Numbered from the stretch's first letter, positions 1-12,114 are shown. The stretch is DNA of 64,000 bases from Apium graveolens (GCF_009905375.1 NC_133655.1:165562967-165626966); one strand, 5' to 3'. Numbers and translations: made by a program. Notes: a model not told the origin generated them from the sequence alone.

Positions 1-2195
1 ATAGGAAATAGAAAGATGGGTTATCGTGAGTTTGAGTGCGAATGTATAGTAGGTCTCCGGCACGGGTCGTGTTGCGATTCGGGATTCTCAACTAGCGACA
101 TGATATCCAGGCAACGACAATGGCAGATCCTGATTTCCCTGCATCAACTGATCGTTTGGAGCCTTCCGTTTAAGGATCGTCATCTTCTCCCAGATTCGAT
201 TTGCGCCTTGTTCTTCCATCAGTATTAGCGGTATTACTTTCTGTTATGACAGTTGCGCCTCTCCAAGTTATTCAGCGCTATTCTATCATTTCTCGATACG
301 AGACTACCTATTCAAGAACCTTCATTTGCTTATTCTTGTTCTTTTGAACATTCAACCATGAATATATCTTTTCTGTTTACTATATACTATATTCTATATC
401 CTTAGTTTAAAAACCTTTCCAATGAAATAACAGCATTTGCGAGAAGGGACACGATAGCTGCAGTAAATGGTGAGTATTGAGATACAAATCAAGGTGAGAA
501 AGGAGTTTAGAAAGAAGATTCAAGTGTTATGGAGGATGGCTGTTATCAGATTACAAGAAGCTATTGGCAATTAGGCCACTCATGACTAGTTTATGGAATG
601 GAGTAGATAAGTGTTAAAGAGAGAGAGTTAAAGGAGATTAGGGATCTGAAGATTTCTCGAAATTAGGAAATGGTGTTGTAATGATATGATATGTATATTC
701 TAACAAGATGATGCGACATTAGCTGACTTGTTGACTATTGGATAGCCTGTTCTACTTAATGATTACAAAGGGGTTAACGGGGATACTACCAGTATGGGAG
801 CCTTAATGTGAAGTTACGAATAAGATAACGTGCAACGATAGCGAAAGTTTTCATTTAATTACGGAGAATAATAGACCCCAATAAAGGAAAGGAGATAAAT
901 GAAAGTGAACGGACCCTTGAGTGATTGTTTTTTTAACTTGGTATCTGGTCATAAGAAGGACAACAACCAACTCATACAGTATGGACAACCGGAGGTGTGA
1001 TTTCAAAATTTTCAAAAATTTTAACAAGTTTTCGAAAAAGATTTTCCTCACAAAATTTCCAAAGGCCTTTTTGAATAAAATAATTTTTAAACCTTGGTTG
1101 TCAAGTTACTACTTGAGTTTCTTGTTTGTTAAAGGACCCGGATTATCTGGAAGGATGTTGTTTCAGATTCAGTATTGTTAATTCGAAGAATTCATTAATT
1201 AAACGGAAGCCTGAGTATGATCGAAGAAGATTGAGAAAATTTTCAAACTTTTCTAAAGGAAGAATATTATTAATAAAATGATCGCTATGTTGAATGATTC
1301 ATGGTTATTCCAAATTAAAAAGTGGAAACTCAAAGTTATCTGATAAGAACGCCATTATGATTGAATTGTTAAAGTATTATACGTGTAGGTGCGACGTTAC
1401 AGACGCGAGACTTAACAAGTAAGAATCTACCATCATGCTTAGTTGCGAAGGCAATCTTATCATACTTCTAAAGTTGTTATGTGATACAATTGGGAAATGA
1501 TCGAGTAAGTTCGAAAAATGAATACAAGTGCAATGTGGATAGTGACCAATGATATCATTCTCGTCCTCCACATTTCAGCATATATTCCTTTTAAGTTCCT
1601 AAAAGTGTATGAACTCCTTTTTATAACAAATTCTTTCTGGTGATATCAAAACGGAGGATTTTGCATTCCTTTCAAATTTAATTGTTCCCCTCGGATTTTG
1701 CTTTCTGATTGGGACAAACAGTGTTATGATGAGACGCTTTGTCGGAATGACGAAGAGTCAGGTGGGACGCCACCTAATCATGTGTTGTACGCCATACGGT
1801 ATGAAAGACTGGCCATCTTAAGTACCAATGTGGTTGTCTCATTCCTATTCTAATCATTATTTCTTCTTTCTTTTCAACTCTAAGTTTATTAAAATTTTGA
1901 ATTCTTCTAGTTGTTTCGTTGTATCGTTGTTCTTGTGAGAGCTTTTCAAATAAAAGTCAATATATTATACACCCAGCGGGCAAAGTCTCATCTATCTCTC
2001 ATGCATAGAAAGGAAACAAGGGCATATAGTGAGAATTACGAATCACTGGCCCTAACCAGGAATACATTACGAGTCAAGGGAATCTACTTTAACAAGGAAT
2101 ACATCTCCGAGAACGAGAATTTGTGATTTTCCTGAGAAATATGTTATTTAAAAAAATGGATATGATAATGCGGAAGATTATCGCAGATACCTTAT
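1..2195 (+). other. Leader and gag-region remnant of element A
   Basis: No intact reading frame. The first 230 bases match the reverse strand of element B near 51930-52163: both give peptides sharing IVGLRH, VISRQRQWQIL or a close form, and FEDRHLL or FKDRHLL. A second shared stretch around 1740-1860 contains the phrase GACGCCACCTAATCATG or a close form in both copies. A third at 1950-2125 encodes wording such as KGIYFNKEYISENE, matching B's KGIYSNKECVSENE. These conserved patches show common descent with B. I do not recognise a Gag domain here, so calling it gag is positional. Confidence 0.6.
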
Positions 2196-2300
2196 GCGTT
2201 AAAGTATTGAAAGATGTGGGAGCAATTCGATCATATATTTCTCAAGGTTTTATTGATAAGATGAATTATCCTGTCGAATCAATAATTTGATGACTAAAGG
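2196..2300 (+). pseudogene. Protease remnant of element A
   Basis: The translation around 2196-2289 reads VKVLKDVGAIRSYIS, which lines up with the aspartic protease motif VLIDSGATRSFIS kept in element C. The catalytic D-S/T-G triad has become D-V-G, so the enzyme would be dead even if translated. Element B shows D-V-E at the same place, so the S/T to V change probably predates the split of A and B. The frame ends at a stop soon after. Confidence 0.6.
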
Positions 2301-2621
2301 ACTAGCAAGTAAAGAACGTGCAGTTATTAAATAAGTAAGTACCAATGGCGGAATCGATATTTCTGGCAATAAGCTGCGAAGAATTGATATCATTTGAGAT
2401 AAGAGGATTTAACATTATTTTCAAGAGTGGATTAACTATTCAAGTGTGATGCCCAGGTAGACCGTCGTGATGGAAGATAGTTCTGAAGACGCCAAATGAA
2501 AACATGAAGAAGTTTAAAGGACAAAGGAAAGTAAAGAATTTGTTAAGAACGATTTAAGGTTACAGTGACCAAAATATAAGTGCTATGACGATTATAACTA
2601 AGAGTCTGGGGCAAACCGAAC

Positions 2622-3210
2622 TTGAAGATTTTACAGTCCCAAGATATATTTCCAGATGAGTTACCAATATTTCCTTTAGATAAAGAAAATGTGTTTATGA
2701 TTGATTTAGCACTTGAAATGAAGCCAGTGTTCAAAGCCCTGTACAGAATGGCACCAGATAAAATGAAGAAGTTACCAGAGCAAACGCATGAGATGATTAG
2801 AAGAAAAAGCAACTAGACCTAGCGTACCCCCTAAAATGCACCGGCACGATGTGTTAATAAAAAGGATGGAAGGGTGAGATTATGTGTTAGCGAAAGCTCA
2901 ACAAATTTACTCTCAAGAGCAGATATCTGTTACCTTGAACCAATGATTTGTGTAATTAAATGAGCGAAGTAAGGTATTTCTATAAGATTGATTTAAGACT
3001 GGGTATATTACCAAGTGAAAATTTAACTTATGGACATATCAAAGATAATTTTCAGAACTCAGTACTGTTGTTACAAAATTCTAGAAATGTTAGTTGGATG
3101 AACTGATATACCAGTGATATTTAAATTTGGCAAGTAGAATTTTGAAGGAGGAATCTGGATAAGACGTACTTGTGTTACTTAAGAAGAACCATGCAACCTA
3201 TACAATGATA
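2622..3210 (+). pseudogene. Reverse transcriptase remnant of element A
   Basis: A 64-codon open stretch (2622-2816) matches the linker between protease and RT: FPDELPIFPLDK, then KALYRMAPDKMKKL, comparable with the FPGELPGLPPDR and KAPYRMAPAEMKEL of element C. Downstream the RT core is unreadable: the block equivalent to [20 protein letters not shown] has become a garbled string (VPPKMHRH) that B shares (VPHKVHRY). YKIDLR-type wording survives in pieces near 2975. No catalytic FIDD box can be read. Many stops in all frames. Confidence 0.65.
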
Positions 3211-3529
3211 GCTGAGGAGTCAAAGAAGGAAGAAGCGGTATAAAAAGTTTACCAGGTGAAAACTTTAATGGCAGGAAGTATAATTCTTAGTATAGACAGT
3301 CAGTAAGGAGGAGATAGAAAGAGGATTCAGCAGAAGAGTTTAAAGATAGTATGAATGAAGAAAAACCAGAGGTACCAATAAAAGTAAGAAGTTTTATCGT
3401 GGACCAGTTATTATCAGAGATTGTGCAAGATTCTTGAAAGTTGCAATATTTTGGATAAGGTTAACCAGGAAAAGCAAGAAAGATATATGAAATGGAGAAG
3501 GATGAAGAAAATTTTGTGGAGTTAAATGA

Positions 3530-3840
3530 AAGAATGTTTACAACACCTATTTTATCACTTTAAAAGAATCAGGGAGATTTGATAGTTTATAGTGATACTT
3601 CTCGTAAGGGAATATGATGTGTGTTGATGCAAAGTAATACCGTTATTGCATATGCATCCAGACAACTAAAACCTTATGAGCAAAAGTACCCTACTCACAA
3701 CTGGGAATTAAAAGCAACCATAATATTTGTTTTGAAAGATTGGGAAATATTATAAGTATAGAGAAAGATGAAGATATATACGGACCATAAGAGTTTGAAG
3801 TATGAACTCCCGAGGAAAAGCAAATGTAGTGGCAAGAGAT
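3530..3840 (+). pseudogene. RNase H remnant of element A, with internal deletion
   Basis: Readable pieces are DLIVYSDTSRKGI, then [26 protein letters not shown], then YTDHKSLKY, matching the RNase H of element C ([36 protein letters not shown]). Directly after SLKY the sequence jumps to a garbled RKANVVA equivalent. About 80 bases present in C (its 58344-58426) are missing. Element B has the same jump at its 48371-48392. Several stops interrupt the frame. Confidence 0.7.
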
Positions 3841-3852
3841 GGGTAAGAAGGA

Positions 3853-5368
3853 GGGAGAATGAACATAGAGACTATACCAGCGGAATTATCTATGGAATTC
3901 TAGCAGTTGGAATTTGAGGTCAGAGTTCATGATCTAAAAAGGAGTAAGAATGTATAGGTATAACTTTTCAATCAGAATTGTTAGAAAAGATAAAGAAGTG
4001 TCAGGAAGAGATAATGGATCAGGATATAAATCATTTAGTAGGTGAAAAATTGTGCACGCGAAAAGGATGCTCAAGGTATTCTTAGGCTTTCTTCTAGAAT
4101 TTGGATTCCACCAGTGACGGAATTGAAGGATGAAATTTTACAGGCAGTTTATAATTCGAGGTATTCAATCCATTCAGGGAGTACAAAAATGTATAGAGAT
4201 TTAAAGGAAATTATAGGTGGTTAGATATGAAGCAGGAAATTGTGGAATGAATTAGCAGATGTTATATATGTCAACAGAGTTAAAGTAGAGCATCAGAGAT
4301 CAAGTGGATTGCTACAGTCATTAGAGGTTCCAGAGTGGAAGTGGGAGCATATCACCATGAATTTCATAGTTGGGGTTACCAATCACAAAAGTTAATCATG
4401 ATACCATTTGGATTATAATGGATAGATTTGCCAAGTCAGCTCATTTTCTGTCTATAAATAGGAGATTTTCACCGAACAAATCAGTACTCAAAGGAAATCG
4501 TAGTTCGTCATGGAGTTCATGTGTCCATCGTATCCGGTCAAGATCCAAGATTTAATTCAAGATTATGGGAGAGTTTTCAAGGATGTTTGGGAACGAGACT
4601 GAATATGAGTACGGCTTACCAACCGGACGTACCAACCGCAAACGGACGGCCAGAGTGAAAGAACGATCCAGATAATCGAGGACATGTTGCACGTGTGTAC
4701 TATTGATGTTAGAAGAAGTTGGGACGAGCATTTACCTCTGGTAGAATTTGCTTACAGCAATAATTATCACGCCAGTGTTGGGATGCCACTCCATGAAACC
4801 CTTTAGGGACGCAAATATGGATCTCCAGTGTATTGGGATGAAGTAAGAGAACGCAAAGTACTTGGACCTAAATTAGTGTAGCAGACAAAGGAAGCTATTA
4901 AAGTTATCTAGAAAAGATTGATAGCAACACAAGATAGTCAAAGGAAATATGCAGATTAATCAAGGAAAGATATGGAATTCGAAGAAGGGAATTTGATATT
5001 ACTAAAAGTATCACCGTGAAAGAGATTAACGAGGTTTGGAAAGAAAGGAAAACCGAGCCCAAGATATGACGGACCTTTTGACATTTTAAAGCACGTTGGT
5101 AAAGTAGTTTACGAGTTGTCGTTACCTCCGCACATGGAGCAAATTCACAATATTTTTCACATACTTGATGCTTAAGAGGTATAATCCAGACTCCAAGCAT
5201 GTAATAGAGTAGGAGCCAATAAAGCTCCAGGAAGATTTGTCATATGTAAAAAGTCCAATAAAGATTCTAGAGGAAAGAGAGAAAGTATTGAGGAATAAAG
5301 TAATGATGTTAGTAAGAGTATTGTGGAAAACCCAAAGGTTGAAGAGTCAACCTGGGAGTTAAAAAAAA
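3853..5368 (+). pseudogene. Integrase and chromodomain-like tail remnant of element A
   Basis: From 4042 the frame reads LRLSSRIWIPPV then [15 protein letters not shown], the zinc-binding (HHCC) N-terminus. The core shows DTIWIIMDRFAKSAHFL at about 4395-4450, a damaged VSIVSGQDPRFNSRLW near 4525-4570, and SERTIQIIED near 4656. The C-terminal part keeps SPRYDGPFDILKHVGKVVYELSLPP-like wording in shifted frames, and an NPKVEESTWEL ending near 5330-5358, the motif that closes the chromodomain-like tail of Tekay-type integrases. A frameshift at 4273-4287 (CAGAGTTAAAG) is shared with element F. Confidence 0.7.
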
Positions 5369-5429
5369 AGATATGAAAGAAAGGTACCCTCATTTATTTT
5401 CTTAGGAGATTCTGAGGACATGATCCTTT

Positions 5430-5443
5430 TAAGGGGGGAAGGA
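5430..5443 (+). other. Polypurine tract of element A
   Basis: A run of G and A (AAGGGGGGAAGGA) lies immediately upstream of the TGTAATATCC start of the 3' LTR. This is the usual position of the plus-strand primer for reverse transcription. Elements B and C have closely similar tracts in front of their 3' LTRs. Confidence 0.8.
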
Positions 5444-8400
5444 TGTAATATCCGGGATATATCGTGTAATTATTTTTGCTATTAAATAATTATTATATGT
5501 GTTCAGTATCTATTCTGTGAATTATTTGTTAAGAGTTAAATGTGTTGGATGTTTAAAAATATTATTAATTGAGTATTTTAATTTTTATATGTCCAAAATA
5601 AAATACAGATAATTGTCATATCTTCCTAATTATTTTTATGTTGATTTATGAATTTATAAGAATCATATGGATTTTATAAAATCTTTTTCCGGGTATTTAA
5701 AATCTATTTTATAAAAACGGGAACCAATCATCGTTATCCGTTTTTATGTTTTTAGAACCCAAAACTCTTCCGAGAACTCCTTCCTAACCTAATTGCAATA
5801 TTCCGAGCATTTTCCGTGTTTCGACTTTTTCAATCCGGCGTACGGTTTGTCCTGCACGGGTCCCAGCGCAATATTTTCGATACATTATTCATTTCGGTAA
5901 ATCAATAAAACTCGTATTTTTGATAAATGGGAGCTTTTTATTATCACCTCGTAATACGTGTAACCAGGCGCTGAGACCAAGACCGTAGTACAAATTGTAC
6001 TGATTTGGATAATTATCTCGAAAACCGGTACCGTTTGGATCAACTTTTATAAATAAACGTGCCGTTTTATATTCGGAATGATCCAACGGGATACTAATTT
6101 TCCGTAATTATAAATAGCCTCTACCGTATTTTATTTTATACCGGAAATCATTTACAAACAGTATTTACAGAGTTTTCACAGAGAAAATACTATAATTATA
6201 TTATGTTCTTCATAATCAAACACAAATTCAGAGGCGTTATCGATATCCGATTTTGGCGTACATATACTCAAAACGAAGCTACTGAAATCTAGAATCCAAA
6301 TCTTCCATCAATTTCAACCCAGAAACATTAGGTGATTTTCTATTTAATTATTTATATTCGAATTTCTTGGTATTTAAACTATGAATTTTTGTACGGATGG
6401 TTGTTTGAATGATTTGATGATTGTATGTTGTAGAGCTTGTTTTCCTGATCATTTTGGTATATTATACTTCGAATTTGGAGTTCAATAACATGTTCAAATT
6501 AGGGTTTGATTCTCGAATTCTATAATTAGGGTTTATATTCGTTTGAATGTTCTTGATTAAAATTGGGGGTTTCTTATTTAGGGATTATCAGAAGTTCTAA
6601 AGGGGTGGGTTTTGTTCCCCTTAAAATTTGCAATCTAATCGTATATAGCATGTTATCAGACGATTTCTAGATTGAACGGAGTTGTTGTTTGAAGTTCTCG
6701 CCGGAGTTCTTCGTGATTTGGCCGAAAAATTGATTAAATGATTGTTGTGGACAGATTGTTGAATGGTTAGGCTTCTGGAAATGCTTAGACTGATTTTGCA
6801 TTGAAAAATAGATCAAACGAGGTTGTTTTCGACCCCGATTGAGGTCACCGGAATCCGGAAAGGGTCACCGGATTCTGGGTTCGTCCGGCGGTTCATCCCG
6901 ACCCAGCGACCCGGTTCCTGACCCGTTTCTTTTTATTAAAAAACCCGGTTTTGATCCAGAATATCCCTAAATCAAAGTTGTTTTTGGCGTTTTTGCAAGT
7001 TAGTACCTGAAGTTTCCAAAATTTTACAAATTCTAGATTCCTGTTTTAAATTCTTTTAAAATTTAGATTTCTTTTTATAAATTATTTTCAAAATTGTTTT
7101 TAATTTCAGAAAAATCCGAAAATGATTATTTTAATTTCAAAAATCATTATTTTAATTCCAAAAATTATTTTTAATTCAAAAATAAATCTGAATTAATTAT
7201 TTAATTAATTTCAGTTATTTTTAATTGATTAATTAGTCAATTAATTCGAAAATTAATTGATTAATTGATTTAATTAATTATTAATTGATTTTAATTAATT
7301 ATTTAATTAGATTTAATTATTTAAAAATGATTTAAAAATTCCGAAAAATAGTTTCAAGCTTTAAAATATTATTTTAAATTATTTCTAAGGCTCGAAAATT
7401 ATTATAAAATTGTTTCGAAGCCAGATGTGGCCAATCGAACCCTGTTTATTACTCTGAAATTGATCCAACGACCCGTTTTAATTCCGAAAAATGTTCTAAA
7501 AATCATTTTTATTACCTGAAAGCCTGTTTATGACCTGAGACTTCTTTATAAGTGATATATCATTGATTATATGACGTACTATGTGTTATATGTGACTTGT
7601 TGGTTGACTGTCGGTCTATATATTCGGTGATTACTTGTTTATAGAATAACTTTCAATCCGTTAATCGGATTTGGGTGAAACGAAGGGTAGATAGAAGTAT
7701 ATGTCGAATAGAATCGTAAGAGTTAAATATTGATAGATATTTATAATGCCTAGCAGAATAAGCAAGGCGTAAGAAAAGGAAGCAGGTGATCAGAAAATAG
7801 AATTGTCATGTAGAAAATACAGCAAGTAATCAGAGAATAGAAGCGAGGCATAAGAAAAGCAGATGAGTGATTGTTGAATGGAGTCAGTAGATAAGTACAA
7901 GTGAAGTTGAAATCGATTATGATAAGGCAAGTACTTCTAAACCTTTCTCGAGATATATTGCAAATATTTCTAAATTCTCTTGTGACATATTGTTAATACT
8001 CAAAATAGCTCTGTTTTATATTGGAAATACTTTGAATCCTTCAGCCTTGAACCTGAGCCACATCATTTGATCTTGAGCTGTAAGCCTTATTCTTTGTGAA
8101 CCGTTTCTGGTTGATTTACCAAATATTAAACCACACATATACAATACTACTCCACAAATATATAACCATTATATACCAAACATTGGAACAAAATTGTTTT
8201 AAACATAAAGAAACTTTTATACTTAACCATACCTTGTGACATCAAAGTATTAAAACCCTGTAAAAACATTATTCATCTAATACCCGATTGTCCTGCAGGC
8301 TGGAGGCCATTTCTTTCATGTACTTTGACATACCCTTTCAGTAACCGTGAATTTTTACCATGCTTTTATACAAAAGTTTTATTGTTATTAATTATGATCA

Positions 8401-9045
8401 AGTTTTATTGAATTCTGTTGTTTATCATATTGAACTGCTTTAGAATTGGATAGTTTTCTTTGTGTAGACCAGGTCAGACCATATCAATGATCAAGTTAGG
8501 CCAATGTGTGCCTTGGATCCAGTAGTGCGTGACTGATCAGCAGCCTAACCTTGGTTTTAAAAACTTAAAATAAATATCCAATTCTATTGGTTGTTTAACA
8601 AGAAACTTGATTCCTTTGAATCATCTTGTTTATTATTGTTTAACCTCAGTGAATAATGATATGACTTACTGAGCTAGTTAGCTCACTCTTGCAAATCTTT
8701 TTATGTATGCTACAGTTACAAAGGATACAGTTGATAGCGAGGTTTCACAGTTCAATGTTCGAGCTAGGATTCCAGATTATGGTTGATCGAGCTAGCAGGA
8801 GCTTATTGCAGTAGTGAGATAGTAAGGTTGTAAGAATAATTTCATATCAGTTGTAAATTAAATTAGTTGGGATTTGGTGCGATGTAATAAAAGTTAAGGT
8901 TGTGGCTTGTTTTCATACTTTAACCTGTTGCGATCTGTGGTTATGTAAAGTAGGGTCATTGCAAATAATAATTTATATACAGGTTTATATATTGAGTATA
9001 TATTGTGGACCCCAAACTTCTGACCCGGGTTTGGAGGGCGCCACA
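5444..9045 (+). repeat. 3' LTR of element A (about 3.6 kb)
   Basis: Begins TGTAATATCC after the polypurine tract and ends GGGCGCCACA. The last kilobase is recognisably the same family as the LTRs of B and F, read on the other strand; the terminal 40 bases are nearly identical in the three. Around 7140-7330 is a nearly pure AATTAATT-rich stretch. Around 6830-6930 is a GC-richer block with ACCGG-rich wording. The stretch 8464-8556 matches a block conserved in B and F. No coding sequence is supported inside. Confidence 0.85.
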
Positions 9046-9709
9046 TGACTAATTGAGGTTCATCAGTACAAAAAGTATAAATAAGTTGACAGAATCTAGC
9101 AAAATAGACAACATTCTTATCCTCTGTCATCCTATCCCCAATAAGACCAATTATACGAGTTACAAAATCAAAATGAGTTTGATTGATAATAGCATACCCG
9201 ATGTGCTGACTCAGAATTGGGATAGCATCAAAATTTGAACATTTGTTCCCAAAAGCTTTGGTGATGCAGTCGAAGAAGAAGCTCCATTCTCTTCTGATAT
9301 GAGCTCGTTTCAACTCCCCAAGTTTTTCCAAACTCTTTTCATATCCCAAATTAGCCATTAACTCCTGAAGAGCTGATTCCTCTGGAATTGAAAAAGTACA
9401 CTCTTCTGGGAGATGTAGAGCCCTGAGTATTATACCAGGAGTAACTGCATAAGATGAAACACCCACTTCGAAAACAATACTGGGAGTGCCATGTTTACCA
9501 CCATCATCAAAGTTCCCAGCCCGCCAAAACGTCAGAACTTGTTGGCTCGAAAAGACTGAAGGCTGGGTTAATGCATACCCAATCTCACTGTGTGCAAGAA
9601 GATCTTGCACAAAATGCAATTCAGATGGAGCTTCAGCATGATCAAGAATTGCAGCATAGTTGTTTGGAACAAACTTAGCTCCATCAATGAATAAATCCTT
9701 AGGTGCCAT
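9046..9709 (-). pseudogene. Extra ORF 2 of element G (SIRE-type 3' ORF), truncated by insertion of A
   Basis: Open from an ATG at 9709 (MAPKDLFIDGAK) for 221 codons until the LTR of element A takes over; a further 50 residues read into that LTR are not native. I see no transmembrane segment or signal peptide. The protein contains LNF-free, mixed alpha/beta-like sequence with motifs FVPNNYAAILDH, TFWRAGNFDDGG, REWSFFFDCITKAF and VVYFARFCQLIY. I know such sequences only as part of plant copia-type elements. No function is established to my knowledge. The element H ORF at 21212-22126 probably represents the C-terminal part of the same protein. A TATA-like box lies about 160 bases upstream, with a pyrimidine-rich leader, so the ORF may be made from its own mRNA rather than from the polyprotein. 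Confidence 0.65.
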
Positions 9710-10292
9710 GTGAAAAATTTTAAATGAAAAAGTGCCTGTTAGGTGTTTGATAAAATGTCTGTATGAAAAACCAACGTGAGAAGATAAGAGAAAGTGAGAG
9801 TAAAAGCAAGTAGAGAGAAAAAAATATGAAGGAAATAAAAGATTAAAGAAATCCTCTCTCTGTCGTACTTATACTCTGAAAAAAATGTTACTGTTGGACA
9901 CCTGTCAGACATGCAGTAATAACGGATAGTTACTGGGCTCGAGAAAACAGTAATTATTACTTACCCACTCGCCTGTTTTCAAGGAAAAAAACCGTTCCAC
10001 TTACCCAGATATGCCATTAATTAAGGTGAAACAGTTTTAATTCAAAATTGAAGCCGTTCCCACTTATGGAATTATTTTTCACTGCAACATTAATCTCAAA
10101 ATAAGTCAAGTGAAAATGACCAAGATAAATCATATGAATAAGTACTGATAAAGGAAAGTCAGAACTTAAATTTAAACAGAATTTATATGATCATCAGAAT
10201 ATCAATCAGGATTTATCAATGCATTACAAAATATCTTAGAGACAAAATTTTGAAACAAAAATAAATTTCATTAATATATCAAGTGAATACAT
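9710..10292 (-). other. Leader and spacer between the two extra ORFs of G
   Basis: No coding potential. The part next to ORF 2 (9720-9860, read on the minus strand) is rich in C and T with TTTCTCTCT-like runs, typical of a plant 5' untranslated region. The rest (9880-10290) is AT-rich and carries scattered TCAGAA-type motifs that recur throughout the element. Confidence 0.5.
9867..9875 (-). promoter_or_regulatory. TATA-like box upstream of extra ORF 2 of G
   Basis: The minus strand reads AGTATAAGT here, about 158 bases before the ATG at 9709. It is followed by a pyrimidine-rich, AUG-poor stretch. Position and surroundings fit an internal RNA polymerase II promoter, but this is inferred from sequence alone. 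Confidence 0.4.
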
Positions 10293-10697
10293 TCATGAAA
10301 TTGAGATTACATCAGAATTTATACAAGATTTCCCTATGCTGCTAAACCTAACATCAACAGCCTTAGTCCTAGCTAAGAAGCCTGACAAAGCTGATGATGA
10401 AGAAAAACAGGAAGAAGACGAGATTAAATCATTTCTTCTTCCTACTCTCGACAAACGAATGGCGAGTCGGATGATTCGCTCTTGCTGGTGGAGAGCTTCC
10501 AGCCTTTCCTCCTCCAATCACTCCAGATGGAGATGGTAATCCATATAGAAGAACAGGAGGAGGGTCAGTACCTCCTGTGGGACAGAGTCCCATATCTCCT
10601 CAGGAATGGCCGTGACGTGCCATTCCTACTGCCAGTAGGCACAGCTTAGCTCCATATTGAAGTTTTGGTAGTTCAAAAACATGTTGTATCTGACCAT
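10293..10697 (-). pseudogene. Extra ORF 1 of element G (small basic protein), two stops
   Basis: From the ATG at 10697 the frame reads MVRYNMFLNYQNFNMELSC, a stop, then WHVTAIPEEIWDSVPQEV, FFYMDYHLHLE, another stop, then LEEERLEALHQQERIIRLA and a serine-rich tail ending at 10293. All parts are in one frame, about 134 codons, so only two nonsense changes separate it from an open frame; both could be former tryptophan or glutamine codons. The middle has helix-forming glutamate/arginine-rich sequence. I do not recognise the family. A TATA box and short leader lie just upstream, the same arrangement as extra ORF 2. Confidence 0.5.
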
Positions 10698-10772
10698 TGC
10701 ATTTTTGAAAGAAAAAGTATGAAGGTAAGTTTGTGAGAAAGAATTTGATGGGAAGGCTGATGTGAAGTGGCT

Positions 10773-10781
10773 GCTTATATA
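10773..10781 (-). promoter_or_regulatory. TATA box upstream of extra ORF 1 of G
   Basis: The minus strand reads CCTATATAAGCAGCC, a near-ideal plant TATA box, 76-84 bases before the ATG at 10697. The intervening leader is rich in C and T (CTTCACATCAGCC, TTTCTTTC). A start site about 30 bases downstream would give a leader of roughly 45-50 bases. Upstream (10783-10870) the sequence is not part of pol, so this is not the LTR promoter. Confidence 0.5.
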
Positions 10782-12114
10782 GGCAAGAGAATGCCAGGAG
10801 ACGTAAAAGTATTTAATGCTGACAGGTAGAATTAATTCTACCTCGTCTCCCCAGACTTTGAAAAAGAATAACATTCATTGGAAGGAGAAAAAAAATGGTT
10901 GAATGCGCACAAGAAATAAGTAAAAGTGGACAGTTCAAGTACGAATACCATTAACCCTAACCATAGTGACTATTAATCTTCCACTTCAACATATTCTAGT
11001 TTGAACCGAGACTGTTATTAAATTTTATCCACAGATAAGCCAAGTAAAGAATTAGACTGTAATATCAGAACTTAGACTTATATCAGAACTTAACAGTCAT
11101 CAGAACATAATTTCTTAACTCGAAAAAGGAATGCCTATCAAAGTAAATCCTCATACAAGTTCTGAGTTATACTCTTCAGAACTTAATCGTCAGAATATGC
11201 AACCAGAACTTGTCCTCAGAGTTAGTGCAAAATGACACAATGACTGTTTATCTAAAACAACATAGACCACCACAGTAATTTTCATCATTCAGATGGAGTG
11301 ATTAGTGTGTGCATTAAGCTAAATTCCAGACAAGGAGTAAAGTTTGATTCACTTCAGTACATCTTAGAAATAAGGCATAACTAAAATTTTGCTAAAGAGC
11401 TGTCATTATCCTGAATACCTACTGATGAATGAGTTCATGCTTGAGTCCACCTCAGCTGTTTTGTGCTAATTTTATGCATCTTTTTAAATTCTATTTTACA
11501 GTGGCTTCTCAGTGTAAGTGAGTCACGACTGCTTATCAGAATTTATGCTATTATCAGAGTATTTCTCCAGTAATCATAGAGTGTGAAAAGTCACCAAGAA
11601 AATATTTTGCTTTTCTAATGCATATTTACTTAATACCAGCAATGAACTTGGGTCGTCCCTTCCACATTTTTACTCTAGATCTCAAAGGAGTACCTGATTT
11701 TATTCTTTGATCATTTTTGCTTTTTTTTTGATAAGTGAGGTTTATCAGCACTTAGTACATTTAGCAGTTTTACTAGTATCAGAACTTAACAGATGAGTAG
11801 CATTATTTTAATTTCTGACTTAGTAATAAGATAAACAAAGTAAACTCAACTAAGCTCAATTATCAGAATTTGCTTGTGACATAAGATTTCCACAGAAATA
11901 ATTACTTCTTATATGGGATCATCTGTTTATTGAAGACTACTAGGTCAGTATATAGCACAGTTATCCTTAAAGGATTGAATAGTTACTTAAACAGACATAT
12001 CACTTATCAGAGTTTAGAAACATATATCAGACAACAATCAGTACTTGAACGCATATTTCAATTAATCACAGAATACACAAGGAGATTACATTCTGTAAAT
12101 ACTGATCATAAAGT
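10782..12114 (-). other. Non-coding spacer of G between RNase H and the extra ORFs
   Basis: No supported reading frame. It is AT-rich and carries repeated TCAGAACTTA-like decamers (for example around 11085, 11105, 11175 and 11785). The same word occurs in the SSD-encoding part of pol, and as TCAGTACTTA or TCAGGACTTA in the LTRs of the family. Confidence 0.5.

Larger units (their letters stand above)
1..9045 (+). mobile_element. Element A: decayed Tekay-like Ty3/gypsy element, internal region and 3' LTR
   Basis: The window opens about 80 bases inside the internal region of this element, judged by aligning position 1 with about 52163 (reverse strand) of element B. Degenerate protease, RT, RNase H and integrase follow in Ty3 order, then a polypurine tract and a 3' LTR of about 3.6 kb that ends in GGGCGCCACA at 9045. 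The right end cuts an open reading frame of element G, so A is younger than G. The internal region has many stops and frameshifts and cannot make a polyprotein. The LTR type is shared with B and F. The left LTR and the left target duplication are outside the window; the right duplicated bases would be TGACT at 9046-9050. Clade assignment (Tekay/Del) rests on pol wording and long LTRs. Confidence 0.85.

Noticed and set aside
5889..6086. Minus-strand frame of 65 codons in the LTR of A.
   Set aside because: Inside a non-coding LTR, no homologue in the LTRs of B or F.
9046..9709. The MAPKDLF frame as a host gene.
   Set aside because: It lies on the same strand downstream of G's RNase H, and a probable continuation of the same protein sits directly before the polypurine tract and LTR of H. 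It belongs to the element family.
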